This document shows, piece after piece, positions 1-5,847 of a DNA stretch of 6,707 nt; the first letter of the stretch is position 1; each line of letters begins with the position of its first letter. The position numbers and the translations under genes were made by a program. Source of the stretch: Clostridiales bacterium (GTDB taxonomy: Bacteria > Bacillota > Clostridia > Christensenellales > Christensenellaceae). The notes under the pieces are model-generated. The model saw only the letters and a program-made list of their open reading frames with translations, was not told the DNA's origin and did not search any database. The stretch covers positions 1 to 6,707 of the forward strand of contig JAHZHM010000009.1 in the NCBI GenBank assembly GCA_019420265.1. The letters are read 5' to 3'.

Positions 1-720
1 ATAATAGGAAATCTGCTTTTCGCTGATGGGGACAACGCCATAAAGCTTTTTGTATTCCGCATTGATGAGCTCAAAAATCTGCGGGATATAGGGCTTCAGC
101 TCGGCCTTGCTGGCAAACTGGCGGACGGTGAAATGGCCCTTTTGCAAAATGCGCTGGCAGATTTTATCCAGGCGCGCCTGGTCGTGCCCATCCACATAGA
201 CGATATGCTCGGTCCAGTCGACCTCTTTGCCAAAGCCCATGCGCTGCATGTGCTCCGCATAGTAGGGGAAGTTGTAGTAGGTGATGAACATGCCCGGCCG
301 CTCAAAGCCATCCACGAGCATCCCCTCCTTATCCAGATCGCAAAAGCCGATGGGCCCGATGATGCGCTCCATGCCCTGCTCTCTTCCCCAGGCCGCGATG
401 GTCTGCACCAGCGCATCTGCGACTTCCGCATCGTCGATAAAATCCATGCGGGTGATGCGGATGGTGCGCACGCCCCAGATCTCGTTGGCCTTGTGGCTGA
501 TGATGCCGCCGATTCGGCCGACGATTTTGCCCTCCCGCTCGGCGAGGAAAAAGCGCATCTCGCAGTATTCAAACGCCGGGTTTTTCTTTGGGTCCAGATT
601 TGCCAGCTCGTCGGAAAGCAGCGTGGGAACATACTGCGGAATATCCCGATAGAGCCTGTTTTGAAAGCAGATAAACCGCTTGCGGTCTTTGCGGGTCTGC
701 ACCTGTCGAATTGTTACCAT
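1..720 (-). CDS. YghO-like GNAT-family N-acetyltransferase, C-terminus beyond the left edge
   Basis: The minus-strand frame from the ATG at 718-720 to the window edge gives 240 uninterrupted residues with no stop, so the gene is partial. It begins MVTIRQVQTRKDRKRF. Features that match the large YghO-like acetyltransferase family (about 370-390 residues, from memory) are LYRDIPQYVPTL near residues 23-34, the FLAEREGKIVGRIGG segment near 58-72, and GPIGFCDLDKEGMLVDGFE followed by YYNFPYY (about 122-155). The substrate of this family is not well established, so the acetyl-transfer role comes from fold similarity only. A GAGGT ribosome binding site lies at 731-735, 10 bases before the ATG, and a consensus-like promoter lies at 768-796. 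The gene is transcribed separately from the xpt unit upstream, which is closed by its own terminator. The part that would hold the C-terminal domain is outside the window. Confidence 0.85.
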   Translation of the reverse strand, partial: MVTIRQVQTRKDRKRFICFQNRLYRDIPQYVPTLLSDELANLDPKKNPAFEYCEMRFFLAEREGKIVGRIGGIISHKANEIWGVRTIRITRMDFIDDAEVADALVQTIAAWGREQGMERIIGPIGFCDLDKEGMLVDGFERPGMFITYYNFPYYAEHMQRMGFGKEVDWTEHIVYVDGHDQARLDKICQRILQKGHFTVRQFASKAELKPYIPQIFELINAEYKKLYGVVPISEKQISYY

Positions 721-767
721 GCCAAATCATACCTCGAATAATATAGAATCATAGCTTATATGACATA

Positions 768-796
768 ATTATACTATTTTCCCTACAAATAGACAA
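768..796 (-). promoter_or_regulatory. Sigma-A-type promoter for the left-edge acetyltransferase
   Basis: On the minus strand, TTGTCT (791-796) and a perfect TATAAT (768-773) are separated by 17 bases, the optimal spacing. The predicted transcript would start near 761 and have a leader of about 40 bases before the ATG at 720. The surrounding 721-823 stretch is clearly more AT-rich than the flanking genes, as expected of a promoter region. Confidence 0.7.
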
Positions 797-823
797 ACTT
801 TGTCGCAAAAAATTTGAGGCAGC

Positions 824-845
824 AAAAAAGCGCCCCAAAGGGCGC
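824..845 (-). terminator. Rho-independent terminator of the xpt-GNAT unit
   Basis: Read on the minus strand, GCGCCC (840-845) pairs with GGGCGC (830-835) across a 4-base loop and is followed by six T residues (824-829). It lies 13 bases after the stop codon of the acetyltransferase gene, the last gene of the unit. Confidence 0.8.
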
Positions 846-858
846 CGAATGGGCATGG

Positions 859-1386
859 TTAGGGCAAAAGCGCCAGGCCAAAGAGCAGCTCCCGGGCGCG
901 CTCTCCCGTCTCGGGATAGATGCGCAGTGCGCTGTCGTCTTCCAGCGTCATGCCAATTTTTTCCATCACCCGCCGGGAAGCGATGTTTCTGGCATCGCAA
1001 TGCGCCGTCAGGCGGGAAAGCCCAAGGCCGCGGGCAAATTCCAAAATGGCCTGCGCGGCTTCGGTGGCAAAACCCTGCCGCCAATAGCGCTGATCCAAAA
1101 TCCATCCCAGCTCGCCAGCAGGCTCGGCATCCTCTAAATAGAGGGAGACCGCGCCAATTTGCCGCCCGGCCAGCGTGATGGCAAATTCGTAAAAGCGCGG
1201 GGATTGCTTTTGCCATTCCTGCTCCGCGCAGGCCAGAAACTGCGCTGTCTGCTGCGGCGTGCGGCTGGGCAGGCGAAGCATATAGGCGGTCGCCTCGGCA
1301 TCCGAGGCATAGGCATGCACGGTCTGCAAATCCGCGCTGCCCAGCGGGCGCAGAACTAGCCGCTCTGTTTTGATTTGTATTGGCAT
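859..1386 (-). CDS. RimJ/RimL-type GNAT N-acetyltransferase
   Basis: This 175-residue protein is a complete single-domain GNAT acetyltransferase of the RimJ/RimL (Acetyltransf_3) type. The N-terminus IKTERLVLRPL is the classic first strand of this group. The central GELGWILDQRYWRQGFATEA (about 91-110) contains the acetyl-CoA pyrophosphate loop R-x-x-x-Q-G-x-A. The later DARNIASRRVMEKIGM (131-146) is the usual C-terminal helix signature. It should transfer an acetyl group from acetyl-CoA to an amine, but the target cannot be read from sequence. I chose the ATG at 1384-1386 because GGAAGGAGG sits 6 bases upstream; a GTG at 1402-1404 would place that site inside the gene. It starts 30 bases after the xpt stop and is probably co-transcribed with xpt, although no functional link is evident. 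Confidence 0.88.
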   Translation of the reverse strand: MPIQIKTERLVLRPLGSADLQTVHAYASDAEATAYMLRLPSRTPQQTAQFLACAEQEWQKQSPRFYEFAITLAGRQIGAVSLYLEDAEPAGELGWILDQRYWRQGFATEAAQAILEFARGLGLSRLTAHCDARNIASRRVMEKIGMTLEDDSALRIYPETGERARELLFGLALLP

Positions 1387-1416
1387 ACTCGCCCTCCTTC
1401 CCACGGAAAAACCGCG

Positions 1417-2001
1417 CTACTGTTCCTCCCGGAAGCGGATGATGCCGCCCTCCAGGCTTTGCACAATGGCCAGGGACTGCACGTCGATTCCCGCACTGCG
1501 CAGCCTGTCGCCGCCTCCCTGAAACCCTTTTTCCACCGCGATACCCACGCCGGCCAGCTCTGCCCCGGCCTGGCCGAGCAGGTCGATGCAGCCGCGCAGC
1601 GCCTCGCCGTTGGCTAGAAAATCGTCTATCACCAGCACGCGCTCGCCCGGCCGCAGCCAGTCTTTGGAGACGGTCAGCATGACGGGCTTTTTGTAAGTAT
1701 AGGAGTAAATTTCGCTTTGCAGAAGACTTTGCGCATCCAGATTGCCGGATTTGGCCTTTTTGGCAAAGACCACAGGCAGGTTGCCGAAATACTGCGCCGC
1801 AATGCAGGCGACTGCGATGCCCGAAGCTTCGATGGTCAAAATTTTATCGACGCGCCTGTCCGAAAAGCGCCGGGCAAATTCCCGCCCTATCTGGCAGAGC
1901 AGGGAGATATCCAGCTGGTGGTTTAAAAAGCCATCGATTTTCAGAATGTTTCCGGGCAAGACTTTGCCCTCGGATAAGATGCGGTCTTTGAGCGCCTGCA
2001 T
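1417..2001 (-). CDS. xpt: Xanthine phosphoribosyltransferase
   Basis: The 194-residue product has the same length as B. subtilis Xpt and matches it along its length (MQALKDRILSEGKVLPGNIL, then DGFLNHQLD near residues 23-31). It is a cytoplasmic purine-salvage enzyme that converts xanthine and PRPP to XMP. The PRPP-binding motif VLVIDDFLANGEA lies at 122-134 with the paired acidic residues D126 and D127. TIEASGI (56-62) and the C-terminal QSLEGG (181-186) are also family hallmarks. The ATG at 1999-2001 is preceded by AAAGGAG about 8 bases upstream; the frame stays open further upstream, but that part runs through the promoter. The gene leads a two-gene unit with the downstream acetyltransferase. 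The usual pbuX xanthine permease partner is absent here, and no purine riboswitch is visible in front of it. Confidence 0.95.
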   Translation of the reverse strand: MQALKDRILSEGKVLPGNILKIDGFLNHQLDISLLCQIGREFARRFSDRRVDKILTIEASGIAVACIAAQYFGNLPVVFAKKAKSGNLDAQSLLQSEIYSYTYKKPVMLTVSKDWLRPGERVLVIDDFLANGEALRGCIDLLGQAGAELAGVGIAVEKGFQGGGDRLRSAGIDVQSLAIVQSLEGGIIRFREEQ

Positions 2002-2031
2002 GGCTGTTCTCCTTTGTAAAATTATATTATC

Positions 2032-2040
2032 ATTATAGCA
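2032..2040 (-). promoter_or_regulatory. Extended -10 promoter element for xpt
   Basis: On the minus strand TGC-TATAAT forms an extended -10 element (TATAAT at 2032-2037, TGC at 2038-2040). No good -35 hexamer lies 16-18 bases upstream, where the sequence is GC-rich, so recognition would rely on the extended -10. Transcription would start near 2025 and leave only about 24 bases of leader. A second TATAAT at 2021-2026 lacks both a -35 and a TGn element. Confidence 0.55.
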
Positions 2041-2050
2041 TACCTCGCCG

Positions 2051-2093
2051 GCAAAGGGCGCGGTTTTGCAGTTTTTTTGCGGTGCGGCGCAAA
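2051..2093. promoter_or_regulatory. Cluster of GCAAA/TTTTGC half-sites, possible operator
   Basis: In the divergent region between xpt and the lipoprotein gene, GCAAA occurs at 2051-2055 and 2089-2093. It flanks two direct TTTTGC copies at 2064-2069 and 2075-2080, which are 11 bases apart, about one helical turn. TTTGCG (2076-2081) and CGCAAA (2088-2093) form a perfect 6-base inverted repeat with a 6-base spacer. On neither strand is the hairpin followed by a T tract, so it is not a terminator. A regulatory role is inference only. Confidence 0.25.
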
Positions 2094-2150
2094 GATGGAA
2101 CTTTTTTCCCAAATGAGCGTCTAAAGAAAAAAGCCAAAGGAGGGAAGGGC

Positions 2151-3104
2151 ATGAAAAAAAGGTGGATGCATAGGGGGATGATCTTGGCGGCAGCTTTGGT
2201 TTTGGCGGCCGTCATGCTGCTGGGATGCGCGGCGCAAAAGAGCGCGCAGGATAGCTATGGCGGCGCGGATTATTACAGCGGCGGCAGTGCGCCGGCAGAA
2301 AACGCCGAGGGCGCGGTGGATATGAGCGTGGAGAGCACGGTGCAGGGCAGTATGCAACCAAATGCCAGCGCCTCGCAAAAGCTCATCTATATCGGAGAGA
2401 TGGAGATAGAGAGCGAGCAGTTTGAGGCGGATTACGCGGCGCTCAAAGAGCAGATTGCGGCCATGGGCGGCTATCTGGCCGGGGAGACGCTCTCGGGCAC
2501 GGCGCCCGTGGCCTATGGCGATGCGGGCAGATACGGCGAGCTGGTGGCCCGCATTCCGACCGAGCGCTTCCAGGCGTTTTTGGACGACGCCGATGGCCGG
2601 ATGGATATCGTGCGCCGGCATGTGGATGTTCAGGACATCACCGAATACTATTACGATAACGAAGCGCGCATCGCTCTTTTGGAGACGCGCTATGCCAAGC
2701 TGGAAGAGCACCTGCGGGCGGCGGAGCGGATGGAGGATATCATCACGCTGGAGAAGGAGATGAGCGAGATTTTATCCGAGCTGGATACGCTCAAAGGCGA
2801 GCGCCGGCATCTGGATCACCAGGTGGAATATTCCACGCTGACCATTGAAATCAGGGAGGTCGTCCGCTCGGCAGGCGTGGCGACATCCAAAGAGGGCGTG
2901 GGCAGCCGCATGGGCGAGGCATTTAACGGAACGCTGCGGGCCATCGGCGTGTTCTTTGAGAGCGCGGCAGTCTTTTTGGTGGGCGCATCGCCTCTGCTGC
3001 TCATGCTGGGGGTGATTGCGGTGATCGTGCTGCTCTGCGTGCGTGCGGGCAAAAAGCGCAAGGCAAAAAAGAGCGCGCCCAAAAAGGCGGAGCAGGAGAA
3101 ATAG
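2151..3104 (+). CDS. DUF4349 domain lipoprotein
   Basis: This 317-residue envelope protein has a basic N-terminus, a hydrophobic signal (about 10-24) and a lipobox LLGC with the acylated cysteine at 26. A low-complexity Ser/Gly/Ala linker (about 30-75) follows. The DUF4349 domain then runs from about KLIYIGEMEIE (78-87), through LVARIPTERFQAFLD (131-145), to HQVEYSTLTIEIRE (223-236). Residues 170-225 are charged and heptad-like, suggesting a coiled coil. A second hydrophobic segment (about 275-297) precedes a Lys-rich tail, so the protein may be anchored in the membrane at both ends. The family's biochemical role is unknown. The start is fixed by AAAGGAGGG at 2136-2144. The gene is divergent from xpt and monocistronic, with a terminator directly after it. 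Confidence 0.9.
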   Translation: MKKRWMHRGMILAAALVLAAVMLLGCAAQKSAQDSYGGADYYSGGSAPAENAEGAVDMSVESTVQGSMQPNASASQKLIYIGEMEIESEQFEADYAALKEQIAAMGGYLAGETLSGTAPVAYGDAGRYGELVARIPTERFQAFLDDADGRMDIVRRHVDVQDITEYYYDNEARIALLETRYAKLEEHLRAAERMEDIITLEKEMSEILSELDTLKGERRHLDHQVEYSTLTIEIREVVRSAGVATSKEGVGSRMGEAFNGTLRAIGVFFESAAVFLVGASPLLLMLGVIAVIVLLCVRAGKKRKAKKSAPKKAEQEK

Positions 3105-3120
3105 CATTTCTGATAAATAG

Positions 3121-3163
3121 AAAGCGACCGCAAATGGCCAAGGTCATTTGCAGTCGCTTTTTT
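3121..3163 (+). terminator. Strong rho-independent terminator after the DUF4349 gene
   Basis: AAAGCGAC (3121-3128) pairs with GTCGCTTT (3153-3160), and GCAAATG (3130-3136) pairs with CATTTGC (3145-3151). The two helices are separated by one C/A mismatch, the loop is 8 bases, and the T run ends at 3163. It begins 17 bases after the lipoprotein stop codon. Confidence 0.9.
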
Positions 3164-3187
3164 GCACGCTCACTGTTCCAAAAGGTG

Positions 3188-3216
3188 TGTACCTGCGGCG
3201 CATTTTCGGATATAAT
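3188..3216 (+). promoter_or_regulatory. Putative promoter of the CPBP-GNAT-methyltransferase unit
   Basis: A perfect TATAAT lies at 3211-3216. The hexamer 17 bases upstream (TGTACC, 3188-3193) matches TTGACA at only three positions, so the -35 is weak. The predicted start near 3223 leaves a leader of under 20 bases, with GGAAAGG (3224-3230) as the probable ribosome binding site. The terminator just upstream supports a new transcription unit starting here. Confidence 0.5.
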
Positions 3217-3239
3217 GGGAGCAGGAAAGGCGGATTGGG

Positions 3240-3959
3240 ATGGGAAAAAAGAAACTGGTATTATTTTGCTGCGCGGCGGAGCTGGCGATGATCGCGCTTA
3301 TCGCTCTGGCCTGCCTGTTTGAGAGCGCCGCATATTATCTTTTTTACAACCTGCTCTATGGGCTGGGCGTGAGCGTGCTGCTGCCGCTGTGGATGGCCGC
3401 AAAAAGGGGAGAGGGCCTGGCGGAGATGGGCATGAAAAAGCTGGGCGGCCGCCAAATTCTCGTGCTGTGCGCCTTTTGCCTTTTTTCGGTGGGCGGGCAA
3501 ATCATCCCCAAATTGGCGGCAGGAGGGCGCTTGCCCTGGGAAAGGCTGCCCATCGCAGTTTTACCGCTGGTGATGACGACTTTCTTTGAGGAGTTCTTTT
3601 TCCGGGGGTTTGTTCAGATGCGCCTGGAAAAGCAGTTTGGGAGCGCGGCCGCGGTGGTAGCTTCGGGGCTGCTCTTTTCGCTTTATCACTTGGGCTACCC
3701 TGGCTTTCGGAGCGCGGGAGATCTGGCGCTGCTTTTGGCGGTGGGAATCGGCTTTGCCCTGGCCTTTCGGCTTTCCGGGAACAACTTCTTTGTGGCCTAT
3801 TTTGTCAACCTGCCCAATGCGTTTCTCACCTATCTTTTCAAGCAGGAGCAGTTTCCGCATATGACGGCCCAGAGCACGGCCTGGGCAGGCGCGACCATCG
3901 CCGCGCTGGCCGCAATTTTACTGGTTTTCGCAAAACACCGGCAGGCGAGCAGAGCATGA
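3240..3959 (+). CDS. CPBP-family intramembrane protease-like protein (Abi/CAAX type)
   Basis: The 239-residue product is very hydrophobic, with roughly six to seven likely membrane segments, typical of the CPBP (Abi/CAAX) family. All three family motifs are present. EEFFFR at 117-122 gives the EExxxR motif with E117, E118 and R122. FSLYH at 146-150 gives FxxxH. A third polar segment, NNFFVAYFVN (181-190), supplies the distal Asn. An intact set of catalytic residues is consistent with a working glutamic intramembrane protease. Members process prenylated proteins or peptides or mature bacteriocins, but many have no known substrate. The ATG at 3240 follows GGAAAGG by about 9 bases. The gene leads a four-gene unit and ends 16 bases before the first acetyltransferase. 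No bacteriocin-like small ORF was seen nearby. Confidence 0.88.
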   Translation: MGKKKLVLFCCAAELAMIALIALACLFESAAYYLFYNLLYGLGVSVLLPLWMAAKRGEGLAEMGMKKLGGRQILVLCAFCLFSVGGQIIPKLAAGGRLPWERLPIAVLPLVMTTFFEEFFFRGFVQMRLEKQFGSAAAVVASGLLFSLYHLGYPGFRSAGDLALLLAVGIGFALAFRLSGNNFFVAYFVNLPNAFLTYLFKQEQFPHMTAQSTAWAGATIAALAAILLVFAKHRQASRA

Positions 3960-3975
3960 ATGGAGGAGAAAATAC

Positions 3976-4379
3976 ATGGAAATTCGCAGAGCGCAGGCGG
4001 AGGATTTCGCCTTTTTATCACAGCACGACGCGCATATCGCCCCGGGTGAGCTGCAGGCACAGATAGAGCGGGGGAGAATTTTAATCGCGCAGGAGGGCGG
4101 CCAGCCCATCGGGTGGCTGCGCTGGAACCTGTTTTGGGACAATACCCCCTTTTTGAACCTGCTCTTTTTGCTGGAAGGTTTCAGGCAAAGGGCTATGGCA
4201 GGCAGCTGATGCAGGCCTGGGAGAGCGAAATGGCGCAGCAGGGCTATCGCCTTGTGATGACATCCACACTCGCCAGCGAGCAGGCACAGCATTTTTACCG
4301 GGCCCTGGGCTATCGGGATGCCGGAAGCCTGCTTTTAGAGGAGGAGCCGCTGGAAATTCTCTTTACCAAGAGGCTCTAG
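3976..4379 (+). pseudogene. GNAT N-acetyltransferase interrupted by a one-base frameshift
   Basis: Two frames together make one small GNAT protein. The first runs from the ATG at 3976 (GGAGGAG ribosome site 8 bases upstream) and reads MEIRRAQAEDFAF...WLRWNLFWDNTPFLNLLFLLEGFR through codon 70 (4183-4185). It then shifts and stops at 4209, giving only 77 residues. The second frame, from 4185, continues AKGYGRQLMQAWESEMAQQGY to EPLEILFTKRL and stops at 4379. Adding one G after 4185 joins them into a 134-residue protein with the acetyl-CoA loop R70-x-x-G73-x-G75 intact, a normal size for this family. The lesion therefore falls exactly on the cofactor loop, and neither piece should be active alone. 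The rest shows no decay, so the change is recent or a sequencing error. It lies 16 bases after the CPBP gene. Confidence 0.8.
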
Positions 4380-4430
4380 CGGGATGATTGGCGCCAAAGC
4401 TAAAAGAAATAGAAGGAGTTAAAAGAATAG

Positions 4431-5186
4431 ATGAACGAAAATAGACAAAATTACTACGGCAGCCTGTGCACGGAGATGTACGAAATTTTGCACAGGGATG
4501 CGCCGCAGGATGAGCTTGGTTTCTACCTCTCCTATGCCAAAAAAGGGGAGAAGATTTTGGAGCCGCTGTGCGGCAGCGGGCGCTTTCTCGTCCCCTTTTG
4601 GCAGAGGGGATATGCCATCAGCGGGATCGATTTATCCCAGGAGATGCTGGATAAATTAAAGCAAAAGGCGCCGGATGCGCGCGCCTGGCAGGCGGATATC
4701 ATAGAGCATAATTTTGCGGAGCAGTATGACTATATTTTCATTTCCTCCGGCTCGGTTTCGCTGTTTACGGATCTGGGCGTATGCAAAGCGATTTTGCGCA
4801 AACTGAAAAATCTGCTTTTGCCGGGAGGCAAACTAGTTTTCGCTGTGGATACTGTCGCGAATCGGTGCGAAGACGGCGAGGAATACAAAACTTCCGTCTC
4901 TGTGAAAACGGCTGAAGGGCTGGATCTCATCCTGAAAAGCAAGAATTATTACGATGAGCAGAGCCAGACGCAGTTTTCGCCGGGCATCTACGAGCTGCGC
5001 CGCGGAGAGCAGCTGCTGCAAAGCGAGCCCATGGATTTTCAGACCCATCTCTACCGCTTTGGGGAAATGGAGGGGTATCTAAAGGAAATTGGGTTTGCCA
5101 AAGTGGCGACGTATTCCTCCTTCTCCAAGGAGATTGCCAAGGACGATCGCTGCGAGATGTTTTTGTTTGAATGCAGCCTGGGATAG
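4431..5186 (+). CDS. Class I SAM-dependent methyltransferase
   Basis: The 251-residue protein is an intact Rossmann-fold methyltransferase. Motif I, ILEPLCGSGRF (42-52), carries the Gly-rich SAM loop. GIDLSQEML (65-73) supplies the acidic residue that binds the SAM ribose, here D67. DYIFISSGSVSLF (100-112) is the motif II/III region, and LLPGGKLVF (129-137) is the conserved post-motif turn and strand. The C-terminal third (about 150-251) is a less conserved substrate-facing region. The overall layout is that of small-molecule methyltransferases, and the substrate is unknown. The ATG at 4431 follows AAGGAG (4413-4418) by a rather long 12 bases. The gene is the only undamaged one between two frameshifted acetyltransferases, with gaps of 51 bases upstream and 24 bases downstream, so all are probably in one transcript. 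Confidence 0.88.
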   Translation: MNENRQNYYGSLCTEMYEILHRDAPQDELGFYLSYAKKGEKILEPLCGSGRFLVPFWQRGYAISGIDLSQEMLDKLKQKAPDARAWQADIIEHNFAEQYDYIFISSGSVSLFTDLGVCKAILRKLKNLLLPGGKLVFAVDTVANRCEDGEEYKTSVSVKTAEGLDLILKSKNYYDEQSQTQFSPGIYELRRGEQLLQSEPMDFQTHLYRFGEMEGYLKEIGFAKVATYSSFSKEIAKDDRCEMFLFECSLG

Positions 5187-5210
5187 AGCGGCTTTGGGAG
5201 GGAAAAAAGG

Positions 5211-5787
5211 ATGGAACTGATCCAATATCCGCAAGAAAAATGCGGCGCCGGCATTGCCAAAGCGATTCTCGCCCTGGAGGATACCGCATGGCCCCAGGGC
5301 CCGGAGGAGCAGAGCTTCCCATCCGCTCCCAATACCTATGTAACCTCGTTTATCCTGATGGAGAAAGGCAGGGCTGGAGAAAGGCAGGGCGATTTGCCAT
5401 GTCGGCATAAGAAAAAGCGCGCTGCATCACAGGGGAGAAGCATATCTGGCGTATGGGCTGAGCGAAGTGGTAACACATCCCGCATACCAGGCAAAAGGGC
5501 TTGCGACGCAGACCATCCAAAGGGCGGCGGAGTTTCTTGCCGCGCAAGGAGCGGATCTCAGCATTTTTACCTGCGCGAAGGAGAATGTTGGCCTGTATGC
5601 AAGGTGCGGATGGGAGCAAATGCCCGGCGCCTGCCTGGTGGGCGGGACCAAAAGCAAACCGTTTCGCAGCGACAGCCTAACCCTGGCGACCATGATGCGG
5701 CTGCTTTCCCCAAAAGCCAAGCGGCATAGAGCGGATTTCGAGCAGGGGGATATTGTGCTGGAGCTAGGGGAAAACCAGCTTTGGTAA
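5211..5787 (+). pseudogene. GNAT N-acetyltransferase disrupted by a 16-bp tandem duplication
   Basis: From the ATG at 5211 (GGGAGGG at 5196-5202) the frame encodes 55 family-like residues, including SFPSAPNTYVTSFILMEKG. It then goes out of frame and stops at 5729. The correct frame resumes at 5391 as AICHVGIRKSALHHRGEAY, then LAYGLSEVVTHPAYQAKGLA, and ends FELGENQLW-like (VLELGENQLW) at 5787. The cause is visible: a 16-base unit is present twice in tandem (5359-5374, 5375-5390). Deleting one copy leaves 561 bases, exactly 186 codons plus stop, and restores one continuous GNAT protein with the acetyl-CoA loop Q-x-K-G-x-A and the CAKENVGLYARCGW signature. The first usable start in the C-terminal frame is a GTG at 5467 without a ribosome site, so a separate C-terminal protein is unlikely. 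Last gene of the unit. Confidence 0.85.
5359..5390 (+). repeat. Perfect 16-bp tandem duplication inside the acetyltransferase gene
   Basis: The unit TGGAGAAAGGCAGGGC occurs at 5359-5374 and again, identically and without a gap, at 5375-5390. The flanking bases differ (A before, G after), so the repeat is exactly 16 bp. Because 16 is not a multiple of three, the extra copy shifts the reading frame. It is purine-rich on the plus strand, and copy number can change by replication slippage. Confidence 0.97.
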
Positions 5788-5798
5788 AGGCTCAATAG

Positions 5799-5831
5799 AA
5801 AAAGCAGTGCACTTTGGTGCGCTGCTTTTTT
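5799..5831. terminator. Bidirectional rho-independent terminator between convergent genes
   Basis: AGCAGTGCAC (5803-5812) pairs with GTGCGCTGCT (5817-5826), a 10-base stem with one T-G wobble and a TTTG loop. On the plus strand six T residues follow (5826-5831). On the minus strand the A run at 5799-5803 supplies a T tract. It sits between the end of the plus-strand unit (5787) and the end of the minus-strand cimA (5848), so it can stop transcription from both sides. Confidence 0.88.
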
Positions 5832-5847
5832 GCGCCCTGCGGCGCCG

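Noticed and set aside
133..741. A 202-codon open frame on the plus strand
   Set aside because: It lies entirely antisense to the left-edge acetyltransferase, whose minus-strand frame has clear family motifs, a ribosome site and a promoter. The plus-strand product resembles no family I know.
1384..1404. GTG at 1402-1404 as the start of the RimJ/RimL-type acetyltransferase
   Set aside because: It would put the GGAAGGAGG ribosome site inside the coding sequence. The ATG at 1386 has proper spacing and begins at the family's usual N-terminus.
4183..4190. Programmed -1 ribosomal frameshift in the first broken acetyltransferase
   Set aside because: There is no X-XXY-YYZ slippery heptamer at the shift point and no obvious downstream stem-loop or upstream ribosome-like stimulator. 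A simple one-base deletion explains it better.
5467..5787. A separate small gene starting at the GTG at 5467
   Set aside because: There is no ribosome binding site, and family residues continue in the same frame upstream of it (LAYGLSE). It is the C-terminal half of the disrupted acetyltransferase.
3240..5787. A new defence or bacteriocin system built on the CPBP protein, methyltransferase and acetyltransferases
   Set aside because: There is no precursor peptide, transporter, nuclease, restriction subunit or mobile element nearby, and both acetyltransferases are broken. The gene set alone does not support a defined system.
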